Both the position numbers and the translations under genes were made by a program. A stretch of 64,000 bases of DNA from Streptomyces sp. HNM0574 (GTDB lineage Bacteria; Actinomycetota; Actinomycetes; Streptomycetales; Streptomycetaceae). A model generated the notes under the pieces. It had not been told where the DNA came from. It saw only the letters and a program-made list of their open reading frames with translations, and did no database searches. Positions 7,218 through 15,809 of this stretch are shown one piece after another. How positions within the stretch are numbered: position 1 is the first letter of the stretch; each line of letters opens with the position of its first letter. Where the stretch lies: positions 1-64,000 of the forward strand of contig NZ_JAASAH010000024.1 in NCBI RefSeq assembly GCF_012726235.1, written 5' to 3'.

Positions 7218-8360
7218 ATGCCCGTATCCGACGAGGGAACCCCCGTCCACGTCATCGGCGCGGGGCCGGCAGGACTGGCCACGGCGGCGGCGCTGCGCGA
7301 ACGCCGGATCAGCTCCGTGGTCCTGGAGAAGTCCCCTTCGGTGGGGGCGACATGGCGCGCACAGTACGACCGGCTGCGGCTGCACACCACCCGCCGCTGG
7401 TCCGCGCTCCCCGGCCTCCCGATACCCCGCCCGGCCGGCCGGTGGGTGCACCGGGACGACTTCGTCGCCTACCTGGAGCGCTACACGGAGCACCACGGCA
7501 TCGAGGTGGCCACCGGCGTCGAGGTCGACACCGTGGAGCGCCGGGGCGAGCGGTGGACGCTGCACGCCAACGGCGGCCGGCGGCTCACCGCACCCGTCGT
7601 CGTGATCGCCACCGGGCACAGCCACACGGCGCACCTGCCGCCGTGGCCGGGCCGCGAGAGCTTCACCGGCGACCTGCTGCACGCCTCCCGCTACCGCTCC
7701 CCCGGGCCGTACGCGGACCGGGACGTCCTGGTCGTCGGGGCCGGGAACACCGGCACGGAGCTGGCGCTCGACCTCGCGGAGGGCGGCGCGTCACGGGTCC
7801 GGCTGGCGGTCCGTACGCCACCGCACCTCACCCGGCGGTCCACCCTCGGCTGGCCCGCACAGGCGAGCGGCGTCCTGTGCCGCCGCCTGCCCGCAGCCCT
7901 CGCGGACGGGCTCGCCGCGCGGGCGCCCCGCTCCTCGGCCACCGACCTGTCGGCGCACGGACTGCCCCGGCCCGGGACGGGGCCGTACACGCGCGCCGGA
8001 CAGGGGGCCCATCCGGTGCGGGACACCGGTTTCGTCCGGGCGGTGCGGGAGGGGCGCGTCGAAGTCGTCGCCGCCGTCGAGTCGTTCGAGGGGCCGGCCG
8101 TGCGGCTCGCGGACGGTGAGGAGATCAAGCCGGACACCGTCGTGGCGGCGACCGGCTACCGCAGCGGCCTGGAGGAGCTGGTCGGCCACCTGGGCGTGCT
8201 CGGCGACGACGGGCTCCCGCTGCGTCCCGGCCCGCGCGCCCACCCGGCCGCGCCCGGACTGTTCTTCACCGGGTTCACCCACCCCGTGAGCGGCCTCCTG
8301 CGCGAGATCGCCCGTACGGCGCCCCGCGTGGCCCGCGCCATCGACCGGGCGACGGCTTAG
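7218..8360 (+). CDS. FAD-dependent monooxygenase (FMO/YUCCA-like group)
   Basis: A 380-residue class B-like flavin monooxygenase with two dinucleotide-binding motifs: GAGPAGLA for FAD (about residues 12-19) and GAGNTG for NADPH (about 175-180). Between them is the FMO fingerprint FTGDLLHASRY (FxGxxxHxxxY), which separates this group from plain reductases. A second conserved ATGYR segment lies near residues 313-317. Members hydroxylate or oxygenate heteroatoms or ketones, and a Baeyer-Villiger reaction is possible. The gene shares the operator at 7145-7157 with the divergent DoxX gene, which places the oxygenation step in the same regulon. The ATG lacks a strong Shine-Dalgarno sequence. Confidence 0.85.
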   Translation: MPVSDEGTPVHVIGAGPAGLATAAALRERRISSVVLEKSPSVGATWRAQYDRLRLHTTRRWSALPGLPIPRPAGRWVHRDDFVAYLERYTEHHGIEVATGVEVDTVERRGERWTLHANGGRRLTAPVVVIATGHSHTAHLPPWPGRESFTGDLLHASRYRSPGPYADRDVLVVGAGNTGTELALDLAEGGASRVRLAVRTPPHLTRRSTLGWPAQASGVLCRRLPAALADGLAARAPRSSATDLSAHGLPRPGTGPYTRAGQGAHPVRDTGFVRAVREGRVEVVAAVESFEGPAVRLADGEEIKPDTVVAATGYRSGLEELVGHLGVLGDDGLPLRPGPRAHPAAPGLFFTGFTHPVSGLLREIARTAPRVARAIDRATA

Positions 8361-8450
8361 CCCCCGGGACAGTGGGCCGGTTTCGGTCCGGACAGCGGGG
8401 CGGTACGGGCCGGACAATGCGAGGCGTGCGGGTGCGTGCACACCTCTTCC

Positions 8451-8463
8451 TGACACATCGTCA
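8451..8463. promoter_or_regulatory. Cluster operator site 4, TGACACATCGTCA
   Basis: One arm mismatch to the consensus. It overlaps a possible -35 (TTCCTG, 8447-8452) of the ADP-forming CoA ligase operon and is followed 24 bp later by a second site. Confidence 0.65.
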
Positions 8464-8474
8464 GTTCAGTAATC

Positions 8475-8487
8475 TGACAGTGCGTCA
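8475..8487. promoter_or_regulatory. Cluster operator site 5, TGACAGTGCGTCA
   Basis: Second of two tandem sites, 24 bp from the first, so on nearly the same helical face. It overlaps the -10 candidate TAATCT (8470-8475). Two occupied sites would cover the whole promoter. Confidence 0.7.
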
Positions 8488-8523
8488 GTTGTGTTGGCCA
8501 CCACACAGGAGTGGGCGAGATCG

Positions 8524-10746
8524 ATGCTTGGATCAACTCACGGCAGCCTGACCACCACCCTCGCCCCGGCCCGCGTCGTGGCCTGCGGGGAACCCGGCGC
8601 ACCCGCCGTGCACGGCCGCGCCGAGGAGCACGATCCGGACGTCGGCGGACGCCCTCTGTACGCGCCGGTGCCCGACCTGGACCGGTTCTTCCGGCCCGAA
8701 TCCGTCGCCGTCGTCGGCGCCTCGGACAGCGAGGGGCGCCCCAACACGGGGATCACCCGCCAGCTGATGGCGTGGGCGGAACGCGTCGGCGCGCGGCTCC
8801 ACCCCGTGCACCCCACCCGGGAGACCGTCTTCGGCCTGCCCTGCGCACGCACCGTGACGGAGCTGCCCGAGACGGTCGACCTGGCCGTGCTGCTCGTCGC
8901 CGACCCGCTGCCCGTGATCGAGCAACTCGGCGAGACCAAGACGCCGTTCGCCGTCGCCTTCGCCTCCGGCTTCGCCGAGACCGGCGAGAGCGGGGCCGAG
9001 GCACAGGCCCGGCTCGCGGAGGCGGTACGCCGCTCCGGGCTGCGGCTACTGGGCCCCAACACCAACCTCAACGCCTTCGAGCACTTCCGCGACGACCTGG
9101 AGGGCCCCGCGGTCGCCCTGATCACGCAGTCCGGCCACCAGGGGCGCCCCGTCTTCGCCATGCAGGAGCTCGGCGTCCGGCTCTCCCACTGGGCGCCCAC
9201 CGGCAACGAGGCCGATCTGGACACCGCCGACTTCCTCTCCTACTTCGCGGGGCGCCCCGAGGTCGGCGCCGTCGCCGCGTACGTGGAGGGGCTGAAGGAC
9301 GGCCGCGGGTTCCTGCTGGCCGCCGACCGCGCCGCCCGCAACAAGGTGCCCGTGGTGGCCGTCAAGGTGGGCCGCACCGAGACCGGCGCGCGCACCGCGG
9401 CCTCGCACACGGGGAAGCTCACCGGCGCCGACGCGACCGTGGACGCCGCGATGCGGCAGTTCGGTGTGATCCGCGTCGACGGGCTGGACGAGCTCCAGGA
9501 CACCTCCGCGCTGCTCGCCCGGGCCCGCCCGCCGCTGGCCGAGGGCGTCGCCGTGTACTCCATCTCCGGCGGAACCGGCGCCCATTTCGCCGACCTGGCC
9601 ACCGCGTCCGGACTGCGGCTCCCCACCCTCGGCGGGGAGAAACAAGCGGAGCTGCACCAGTGGATACCCGACTACCTGAACGTCTCCAATCCCGTGGACA
9701 GCGGCGGCCATCCGGTCGGTGACTGGCGCGGCCGGAAGATCATCGACGCGATCCTCGCCGACCCCGACGTCGGCGTCCTGATCTGCCCGATCACCGGCCC
9801 CTTCCCGCCGATGAGCGACAAGCTCGCGCGGGACCTCGTGGAGGCGGCCGAGGAGACCGACAAGCTGGTGTGCGTCGTGTGGGGCTCCCCCGTCGGCGAC
9901 GAGGACGCGTACCGGCAGACCCTGCTGGGCTCCTCCCGGGTGGCCACCTTCCGCACCTTCGCGAACTGTGTCACCGCGGTCAGCGCCTATCTGCGCCACC
10001 ACCGCTTCGTCCGCGACTACCGCTCACCCTTCGACGACGCGCCCCGCACTCCCTCGCCCTCCGCGCACAAGGCCAGGGGGCTGCTGCGGGAGGGCAGGCA
10101 GCTGAGCGAGCACGCGGGCAAGCAGCTGCTGCGCGCGTACGGCATCCGCGTCCCGCGTGAGCAGCTGGTCAACAGCGCCGCCGGGGCCGTGCGGGCCGCC
10201 GCGCAGGTCGGCTACCCGGTGGTGATGAAGGCGTCGGCGCCGCAGCTGGCGCACAAGTCCGAACTCGGCCTGGTCAAGCTGAACCTGACCTCCGCCAGCC
10301 AGGTCCGGGACGCCTACCGCGAGCTGACCGACATCGCGCACGACGAGGGCGTCGAACTGGACGGGGTCCTGGTCTGCCAGATGGTGCGCCAGGGCGTCGA
10401 AATGGTGGTCGGCATGACCCAGGACGCGCTCTTCGGGCCCACCGTCACCGTCGGGCTCGGCGGCGTCCTCGTCGAGGTGCTCCAGGACGCCGCGGTACGC
10501 GTCCCGCCCTTCGGCGAGGAGCAGGCGCACGCGATGCTCGACGAGCTGCGCGGCCGCGCCCTGCTCGACGGGGTACGCGGGATGCCGGCCGCCGACACGG
10601 ACGCGCTCGTCGAGACCGTCCTCCGCGTCCAGCGGATGGCGCTCGAACTGGGCGACGATCTGGCCGAGTTGGACATCAACCCGCTGGTGGTGCTGCCCAG
10701 GGGTCAGGGCGCCGTCGCGCTCGACGCGCTGGCGGTGTGCCGGTGA
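8524..10746 (+). CDS. ADP-forming acyl-CoA synthetase (acetate--CoA ligase family), fused alpha and beta parts
   Basis: A 740-residue NDP-forming CoA ligase. An N-terminal extension of about 45 residues is followed by the CoA-binding Rossmann domain (SVAVVGASDSEGRPNTG, from about residue 60). Next come succinyl-CoA-synthetase-like domains with the phosphohistidine motif SHTGKLTG (His295), and a C-terminal ATP-grasp domain (about 520-740, with PVVMKASAPQLAHKSELGLV). It converts a carboxylic acid, ATP and CoA to acyl-CoA and ADP. The substrate is unknown, and its place in the cluster suggests activation of the pathway acid. I chose the ATG at 8524 with AGGAG 12 nt upstream. The crotonase gene overlaps the 3' end. 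Confidence 0.85.
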   Translation: MLGSTHGSLTTTLAPARVVACGEPGAPAVHGRAEEHDPDVGGRPLYAPVPDLDRFFRPESVAVVGASDSEGRPNTGITRQLMAWAERVGARLHPVHPTRETVFGLPCARTVTELPETVDLAVLLVADPLPVIEQLGETKTPFAVAFASGFAETGESGAEAQARLAEAVRRSGLRLLGPNTNLNAFEHFRDDLEGPAVALITQSGHQGRPVFAMQELGVRLSHWAPTGNEADLDTADFLSYFAGRPEVGAVAAYVEGLKDGRGFLLAADRAARNKVPVVAVKVGRTETGARTAASHTGKLTGADATVDAAMRQFGVIRVDGLDELQDTSALLARARPPLAEGVAVYSISGGTGAHFADLATASGLRLPTLGGEKQAELHQWIPDYLNVSNPVDSGGHPVGDWRGRKIIDAILADPDVGVLICPITGPFPPMSDKLARDLVEAAEETDKLVCVVWGSPVGDEDAYRQTLLGSSRVATFRTFANCVTAVSAYLRHHRFVRDYRSPFDDAPRTPSPSAHKARGLLREGRQLSEHAGKQLLRAYGIRVPREQLVNSAAGAVRAAAQVGYPVVMKASAPQLAHKSELGLVKLNLTSASQVRDAYRELTDIAHDEGVELDGVLVCQMVRQGVEMVVGMTQDALFGPTVTVGLGGVLVEVLQDAAVRVPPFGEEQAHAMLDELRGRALLDGVRGMPAADTDALVETVLRVQRMALELGDDLAELDINPLVVLPRGQGAVALDALAVCR

Positions 10747-11576
10747 CCCCGGCCGGGCCGGAGCGGGCCGACGCCCCGGACGAGAGCCCCGAGCACGTGG
10801 TGCGGCACCGCACGGAGGGCGGGACGGCGTGGATCACGCTCGACCGGCCGCACGCCATGAACGCGCTCACCTGGGACCACCGCGAGCACCTCATCGCCCT
10901 CCTGGACGGCTTCTCCGCCGACCCCGGCGTCCGCGCCGTCGTCCTGACCGCGACCGGGCGGGGCTTCTGCGCGGGCGCGGACCTGAAGGGCGGCGGGGGC
11001 GGCGGGGAACGCGTCCCCGGCGATGTGGCCCGTACGATCCGGCGGGGTGCGCAGCGGCTCGTCTCCGCCGTGCTGGACTGCGAGAAGCCGGTCGTGGCCG
11101 CCGTGAACGGCACCGCGGCCGGGATCGGCTCCCATCTCGCGCTGGCCTGCGATCTGGTGATCGCCTCGGACCGGGCGAAGTTCACCGAGGTGTTCGTGCG
11201 CCGCGGGCTCGTGCCGGACGGCGGCGGGGCCTATCTGCTGCCCCGGCTGGTCGGCCCGCAGAAGGCCAAGGAGCTGATGTTCTTCGGCGACTCGCTGCCC
11301 GCCGCAGAGGCGGAGCGCATGGGCCTGGTGAACCGCGTCGTCCCGGCCGACGAGCTGGAGAAGACGGCACGCGAGTGGGCGGACCGGCTGGCCTCCGGGC
11401 CGACGCGGGCCCTCGCGCTGACCAAGCGGCTGGTCAACGACTCGCTGGACGGCGGCCGTTCGGGCGCCTTCGAGGCGGAGGCGCAGGCCCAGGAGATCAA
11501 CATGACGACGGCGGACGCCGCCGAGGGCGTCACCGCCTTCGTGGAACGGCGCGCTCCCCACTACCGCGGACGGTAG
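10743..11576 (+). CDS. Enoyl-CoA hydratase/isomerase (crotonase) family protein
   Basis: A 277-residue crotonase. The first oxyanion-hole segment is GRGFCAGADLKG (about residues 73-84) and the second is NGTAAGIGSHLALACD (about 120-135). An acidic catalytic position is suggested by EVFVRRGLVPDGGG. It probably hydrates the double bond made by the cluster's dehydrogenases. The GTG start at 10743 forms a GTGA overlap with the ADP-forming ligase stop; a GTG two codons earlier is an alternative. The two genes are therefore one operon under operator sites 4 and 5. Confidence 0.85.
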   Translation: MTPAGPERADAPDESPEHVVRHRTEGGTAWITLDRPHAMNALTWDHREHLIALLDGFSADPGVRAVVLTATGRGFCAGADLKGGGGGGERVPGDVARTIRRGAQRLVSAVLDCEKPVVAAVNGTAAGIGSHLALACDLVIASDRAKFTEVFVRRGLVPDGGGAYLLPRLVGPQKAKELMFFGDSLPAAEAERMGLVNRVVPADELEKTAREWADRLASGPTRALALTKRLVNDSLDGGRSGAFEAEAQAQEINMTTADAAEGVTAFVERRAPHYRGR

Positions 11577-11617
11577 CGGGGAGCGGCCGGGCGTGGTGCG
11601 TCGTACCCGGGAGGGCG

Positions 11618-12025
11618 TCAGCAGTCCGGGATGCCCTCGATCTTCTCGCCGCCGACCAGGTCGACGTTGCTGATGAACAGGGTGTCGCTGCCCTGGGGCA
11701 GGTTGGCGTACGTCCACCAGTCGCTCTTGCCCCGCCCGGGCTGATCGACCATGTCGCCCTTCTTCTGGCAGTGGCCCTCCAGCGTGCCCGGGCCGAAGGA
11801 CGCGGGCGAGTGCGCGTTGAGCCTCGGCTCGACGCGGAGCGGCGCGTTGGCCGCCCAGACCTCGACGGGCTTGCTGAAGCTCGCGGAGGGGCCGGCGGCC
11901 TTCGGCGCGGCGTCCTGCGCGCCGGCGCCGGCCGGGGCCGCCAGGGCGAGCCCGGCGACGGCGGCCGTGGTGAACGCGAGGCGGGCGGTCCTGCCCGCCG
12001 TCCTCCGTGTGCGGGTGCTCTTCAT
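11618..12025 (-). CDS. Small secreted protein of unknown function
   Basis: A 135-residue exported protein. The signal peptide has an Arg-rich start (KSTRTRRTAGRTARL), a hydrophobic core (AFTTAAVAGLALAAPAG) and a probable cleavage site after AGAGA, near residue 36. The mature part is about 100 residues with two Cys (GHCQKKG and the C-terminal PDC), which could form a disulfide. The layout VEVWAANAPLRVEP...DWWTYANLPQG is reminiscent of small bacterial SH3-like extracellular proteins, but I cannot name a family. Convergent to the crotonase gene. No cluster operator is near its start, so it is probably not part of the regulon. The ATG lies next to a 6-bp inverted repeat (12028-12043). Confidence 0.75.
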   Translation of the reverse strand: MKSTRTRRTAGRTARLAFTTAAVAGLALAAPAGAGAQDAAPKAAGPSASFSKPVEVWAANAPLRVEPRLNAHSPASFGPGTLEGHCQKKGDMVDQPGRGKSDWWTYANLPQGSDTLFISNVDLVGGEKIEGIPDC

Positions 12026-12156
12026 GTCACTACCCCCGTAGTGGTTCGCTTCGGTTGGCCGTGCGGGGAGTACACGCACGGGGGCGCGGTCTCGTATGAC
12101 ACCGCGTCCGGACGATTTCCGCAGGGGCCCGCACCCGCCGCACAGGGCTTCAAAAC

Positions 12157-12169
12157 TGACGCTGCATCA
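12157..12169. promoter_or_regulatory. Cluster operator site 6, TGACGCTGCATCA
   Basis: One arm mismatch, followed by GAT as in site 2. It ends 6 bp before the first ATG of the flavin reductase gene, repeating the operator-then-ATG layout of the aldolase gene (both read TCAGATTCA before the start). Confidence 0.7.
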
Positions 12170-12175
12170 GATTCA

Positions 12176-12826
12176 ATGGGGAGCATGATGGGACACGCGG
12201 GCATGGCAGCGGCGGCGGTGCGCTATCTGCGGTCGGCCGGGGCACCGACCTCCTCGGCCCCGGCCGCCCCGGCGTACGAACCGCACCCCCGGCCCGACCT
12301 GCGGGCGGTGCGGGAGGACGAGCGGGCGCCCGTCGACCCGGCGGAATTCCGGCGCGTACTGGGCTCGTTCGCGTCCGGAGTCACGGTGATCACGGCCATG
12401 AGCCCCCCGGAGGGCGACGAGGAGGCGCGGCCCGTGGGCTTCGCCTGCCAGTCGTTCGCCTCGCTGTCCCTCGATCCGCCGCTGGTCACCTTCATGGTGT
12501 CCCGCACCTCGACGACCTGGCCGCACATCGCCCGCGCCGGACGCTTCTGCGTGAACGTGCTGGGGGCCGGACAGGGGGAGATGTGCCGCGGGTTCGCGGT
12601 CAGCGGCGGCGACAAGTTCGCCGGAGTGCCGCACCGTCCGGCACCCGTGACCGGCTCACCGCTCCTGGACGGGGTGCCCGCGTGGGCCGACTGCACGATG
12701 CACGCCGTGCACCCGGGAGGCGACCACCTGATCGTCGTCGGCCGCGTCCGCGCGCTCGACGCGCGCGAGGACGGCGGCTCACCCCTCCTGTTCCACAAGG
12801 GGACGTTCGGCACGCTCGCGGACTGA
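12176..12826 (+). CDS. Flavin reductase family protein (HsaB-like)
   Basis: A 216-residue FMN/FAD reductase-like split-barrel protein. The core starts near residue 56 with DPAEFRRVLGSFASGVTVIT and contains the flavin-site QSFASLSLDPPLVTFMVSRT segment. HsaB-type proteins supply reduced flavin to a separate monooxygenase. No oxygenase partner of that class lies in this window. The start is uncertain: ATGs at 12176, 12185 and 12188 are in frame. I chose the first because it directly follows the operator, as in the other leaderless-looking gene of the cluster. The 3' end overlaps the convergent quinone-reductase gene by 48 bp. Confidence 0.8.
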   Translation: MGSMMGHAGMAAAAVRYLRSAGAPTSSAPAAPAYEPHPRPDLRAVREDERAPVDPAEFRRVLGSFASGVTVITAMSPPEGDEEARPVGFACQSFASLSLDPPLVTFMVSRTSTTWPHIARAGRFCVNVLGAGQGEMCRGFAVSGGDKFAGVPHRPAPVTGSPLLDGVPAWADCTMHAVHPGGDHLIVVGRVRALDAREDGGSPLLFHKGTFGTLAD

Positions 12827-13603
12827 GCACCCCTCGCCCGCGAGGTGGAGCGAGGGTCCCGCACCCCGCCGCGCCAGGTGCGGCTTGAGCACCAGATCGT
12901 CGTCGTAGTCGCCGCCCCGCTCCGTCCGGTACGGGACGGGGCGCTCCTCGGGGAGGCCGCGGAGGCGCTGCCCCAACTCGTGGGCGCGGTGGGCGTATTC
13001 CGTGTCCGTCAGCCGGTCGGCGCCGTAGACGACGAAGGGCTCCAGGGGCGCCATTCCGGTGTACCAGAAGGTGCCGTGCTGGAGCGGGAACAGGATGTCG
13101 TCGATGTGCCCGTGGATGCCGCCGGGCCCGAACGACGCCTCCCGCGCGCCGACCGAGGTGACGATCAGGGAGCGCTTTCCGGCCAGGCCACCGTCCCCGT
13201 ACCGGCGGGCGCGGCCCTCGGCGTCCTTGACGCCGAAGGCGAAGCCCTTGGTGAAGACCCGGTCGAACCAGCCCTTGAGGACGGCGGGCGGACCGTGCCA
13301 CCACAGCGGGAAGTGCAGCACCACACCGTCCGCCCAGCGGAGCTTGTCCTGCTCGGCGCGGATGTCGGCGCCGAGCTCCCCGGCGTCCCAAGCGCGCTCC
13401 TGTTCGTCGCCGAGGTACAGGCGGCGGTCCGAGGGGGTGCGGCGGACGTCGGGAGCGTCGAGCACCGGGTTCCAGCCCATGGCGTACAGGTCGCTCACGC
13501 GGGTGTCGTGGCCCTCACCGGCCAGGACGCGCAGTCCGTCGGCCATGAGGGAGGCGTTGAGGGAGCGCTGTTCGGGGTGCGCGAATACCCAGAGGATCTT
13601 CAT
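12779..13603 (-). CDS. NAD(P)H oxidoreductase, flavodoxin-2 fold (MdaB/NQO-like)
   Basis: A 274-residue flavodoxin-fold quinone reductase. It shows the N-terminal MKILWVFAHPEQRSLNASL phosphate loop, the FPLWWHGPPAVLKGWFDRVF block (about residues 104-123) and the YTGMAPLEPFVVYG region. Members reduce quinones by two electrons using FAD or FMN. The C-terminal tail of about 35 residues after DDDLVLKPHL is long for the family. The ATG at 13603 has AGGAG 10 nt upstream. It is divergent from the AraC/GlxA-type regulator, which probably controls it. It shares 48 bp of 3' coding sequence with the convergent flavin reductase gene. Confidence 0.85.
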   Translation of the reverse strand: MKILWVFAHPEQRSLNASLMADGLRVLAGEGHDTRVSDLYAMGWNPVLDAPDVRRTPSDRRLYLGDEQERAWDAGELGADIRAEQDKLRWADGVVLHFPLWWHGPPAVLKGWFDRVFTKGFAFGVKDAEGRARRYGDGGLAGKRSLIVTSVGAREASFGPGGIHGHIDDILFPLQHGTFWYTGMAPLEPFVVYGADRLTDTEYAHRAHELGQRLRGLPEERPVPYRTERGGDYDDDLVLKPHLARRGAGPSLHLAGEGCSVRERAERPLVEQEG

Positions 13604-13640
13604 GCCTCCGATGCTCCTGCGCGCCGGACGCTCCGCCCAG

Positions 13641-13675
13641 TGGCCGGATGGCCATGACGTGAAAGAATCTGGCCA
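13641..13675. promoter_or_regulatory. TGGCC repeats in the divergent promoter
   Basis: TGGCC occurs at 13641, 13649 and 13670. The last two sit inside ATGGCCAT-like palindromes and are spaced by 21 bp, two helical turns, as expected for an AraC-type activator. They lie between the quinone reductase and regulator starts. Confidence 0.4.
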
Positions 13676-14703
13676 TGGGACATTCCGCCGTCTTCTCCCG
13701 CCCCGGGGCACACCGGGTCGCCGTGCTCGCCCGGCACGGCGTGCTGCCGCTGGAACTCGGCCTCGTGCACCAGCTGTTCGGCTCCGCCGCCGGCCGGGAC
13801 GGCGCCCCGCTGTACGAGGTCGTCACCTGCGCGACGGAGCCGGGGCCGGTACGGACGGACGCCGACTTCGCCGTCCACGTCACGCACAGTGCGTGGCAGG
13901 CGCTGGCCGAGGCGGACACCGTGCTCGTCCCGGCCAGCCACGAGGAGGACGTCCCGGAGGCCGGCGGGTACCTCGCCCCGCCCCTCCGGGACGCGCTTGC
14001 CGCAGCGCTCCGCTCCGGGAAGCGGATCGCCTCCGTCTGCACCGGCGCCTTCGTGCTGGCCGCCGCCGGGCTGCTGGACGGCCGGCGGGCCACGACGCAC
14101 TGGCGGTCGGCCGAGGGGTTCCGGCGGCTCTTCCCCTCCGTGGCGCTCGACGCCGACGTGCTCTACACCGAGGACGGCGGCGTGCTGACCTCGGCGGGGG
14201 AGGCCGCGGGCATCGACCTGTGCCTCCACATGATCCGCCGCGACTTCGGTGCCGCGGTGGCCAACGAGGTCGCCCGCGCGACCGTCGTCCCGCCCCACCG
14301 GGAGGGCGGGCAGGCCCAGTTCATCCGGCGGCCCGTCCCCCGCGCCGAGACGGCGTCCTCCACCTCGGCGGCCCGCGCCTGGGCGCTGGAGCATCTGGAT
14401 CAGCCACTCAGCCTCCGGCAGCTGGCGGCCCTGGAGTCCATGAGCGTACGGACCTTCACCCGCCGGTTCCGCGAGGAGGCCGGGGTCACGCCCGTGCAGT
14501 GGCTCACCCGGCAACGTGTCGCCAGGGCACAGCAGTTGCTGGAGGAGACGGACCTTCCCGTCGACCGGGTCGCCGCCGCCGCGGGCTTCGGCACGGGTGC
14601 CTCGCTGCGGCAGCACATGCAGGCGTCGATCGGCGTCTCCCCCAGCGCGTACCGGGCCACCTTCCGTGGCGCGGACGGGCCGGACGGTTCCGTCAGAAGG
14701 TGA
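13675..14703 (+). CDS. GlxA/FtrA-type AraC-family transcriptional regulator
   Basis: A 342-residue regulator with an N-terminal DJ-1/PfpI-like domain (about residues 12-190) and a C-terminal double helix-turn-helix AraC domain (about 235-332). The first has the nucleophile-elbow-like SVCTGAFVLAAAGLLDGRRA. The second contains LSLRQLAALESMSVRTFTRRFREEAG and the closing GVSPSAYR motif. The divergent quinone reductase is the likely target. The last 11 bp overlap the convergent alcohol dehydrogenase gene. No cluster operator is visible here, so it seems to run its own small circuit inside the catabolic region. Confidence 0.9.
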   Translation: MGHSAVFSRPGAHRVAVLARHGVLPLELGLVHQLFGSAAGRDGAPLYEVVTCATEPGPVRTDADFAVHVTHSAWQALAEADTVLVPASHEEDVPEAGGYLAPPLRDALAAALRSGKRIASVCTGAFVLAAAGLLDGRRATTHWRSAEGFRRLFPSVALDADVLYTEDGGVLTSAGEAAGIDLCLHMIRRDFGAAVANEVARATVVPPHREGGQAQFIRRPVPRAETASSTSAARAWALEHLDQPLSLRQLAALESMSVRTFTRRFREEAGVTPVQWLTRQRVARAQQLLEETDLPVDRVAAAAGFGTGASLRQHMQASIGVSPSAYRATFRGADGPDGSVRR

Positions 14704-15775
14704 GGACGGCGCGGGCGACCCGGCCCCGGTGGGCGTCCTCGGCCGCCTTCGCGAAGTCCTCCACCGGGTAGACCCGGGTGACGAGTTCGTCCAGCAGCAG
14801 CCGGCCGTCGCGGTACAGGTCCGCGTAGAGGGCGATGTCGCGCTGCGGGCGGGAGGAGCCGTAGCGGCAGCCGAGGATCGCCTTGTCCAGGTACATGGCG
14901 GAGACCTGGAAGGACGCCTCCGCCTCGGCCGGGGGCACGCCCAGCAGCACCGCCTGCCCGTGCCGGTCCAGCAGGTCGACGGCGAGCCGGATCAGTCCGG
15001 TGCTGCCGACGCACTCGAAGGCGTGGTCGGCGCCGTCCGGGAGGATCTCCCGGACGGCGGCGGCGGTGGCCGCGGCGTCCGCCGTGGCGGAGGCGTCGAC
15101 GAAGTGGGTGGCGCCGAACGCGCGGGCCGTCTCCTCCTTCGCCGGGTTGGCGTCGACGGCGACGACCGTGCCCGCGCCCGCGATGCGCGCGCCCTGGAGC
15201 ACGTTGAGGCCCACTCCGCCCGCGCCGATGACGACGACGGTCTCGCCCTGCGCCACCCGCGCGCGGTTGAGCACGGCGCCGACGCCGGTGACCACGCCGC
15301 AGCCCATCAGGCAGGCCGAGGTGAACGGGATGTCCTCCGGTATCGCCACGGCCTGCACGGCCTTGACGACGGTCCGTTCGGCGAACGCCGAGTTGGAGGC
15401 GAAGTTGTACAGCTTCCCGCCCGTCCCCGCACGCGAGAAGGGGGTGCCGGGGCGGCCGATGGCCTTGCGGCACATGGTGGGACGGCCGCGGTCGCACTGT
15501 GCGCAGGTTCCGCAGTTGGCGAGCGTGGACAGGGCCACGTGGTCGCCGGGTGCCACGTGGGTTACGCCCTCGCCGACCGCCTCCACCACGCCCGCGCCCT
15601 CGTGCCCCAGCACGACGGGCCGCGGATAGGGGATCGTTCCGTCGGCGACGGACAGGTCGCTGTGGCACAGTCCGGCGGCCCGTATCCCGACCAGCACCTC
15701 GCCGGCCCCGGGACCGCGCACCCGGAGGTCGTCGACGACCTCGGGCCGCTGTCCCTCCAGGACGACACCTCTCAT
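14693..15775 (-). CDS. Zinc-dependent alcohol dehydrogenase (MDR family)
   Basis: A 360-residue medium-chain dehydrogenase. Catalytic zinc ligands lie in GLCHSD and GHEGAG. The structural zinc site is the four-Cys loop CGTCAQC...C (Cys-x2-Cys-x2-Cys-x7-Cys). The NAD-binding motif is VIGAGGVGLN near residues 185-194. It is similar to class III/aryl-alcohol-type enzymes that oxidise primary alcohols. Two adjacent ATGs are possible; the one at 15775 has better spacing (7 nt) from AGGAG. It is the last gene of the operon SDR, acyl-CoA dehydrogenase, aldehyde dehydrogenase, alcohol dehydrogenase, and could supply the aldehyde for the preceding enzyme. Confidence 0.9.
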   Translation of the reverse strand: MRGVVLEGQRPEVVDDLRVRGPGAGEVLVGIRAAGLCHSDLSVADGTIPYPRPVVLGHEGAGVVEAVGEGVTHVAPGDHVALSTLANCGTCAQCDRGRPTMCRKAIGRPGTPFSRAGTGGKLYNFASNSAFAERTVVKAVQAVAIPEDIPFTSACLMGCGVVTGVGAVLNRARVAQGETVVVIGAGGVGLNVLQGARIAGAGTVVAVDANPAKEETARAFGATHFVDASATADAAATAAAVREILPDGADHAFECVGSTGLIRLAVDLLDRHGQAVLLGVPPAEAEASFQVSAMYLDKAILGCRYGSSRPQRDIALYADLYRDGRLLLDELVTRVYPVEDFAKAAEDAHRGRVARAVLTF

Positions 15776-15809
15776 CATCGCTCTCCTCGCTGCTTCGAAG
15801 CGGACCGGT

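Noticed and set aside
12022..12204. Minus-strand frame between the secreted protein gene and the flavin reductase gene
   Set aside because: It would run antisense through operator site 6 and both starts, and it has no ribosome binding site or motif.
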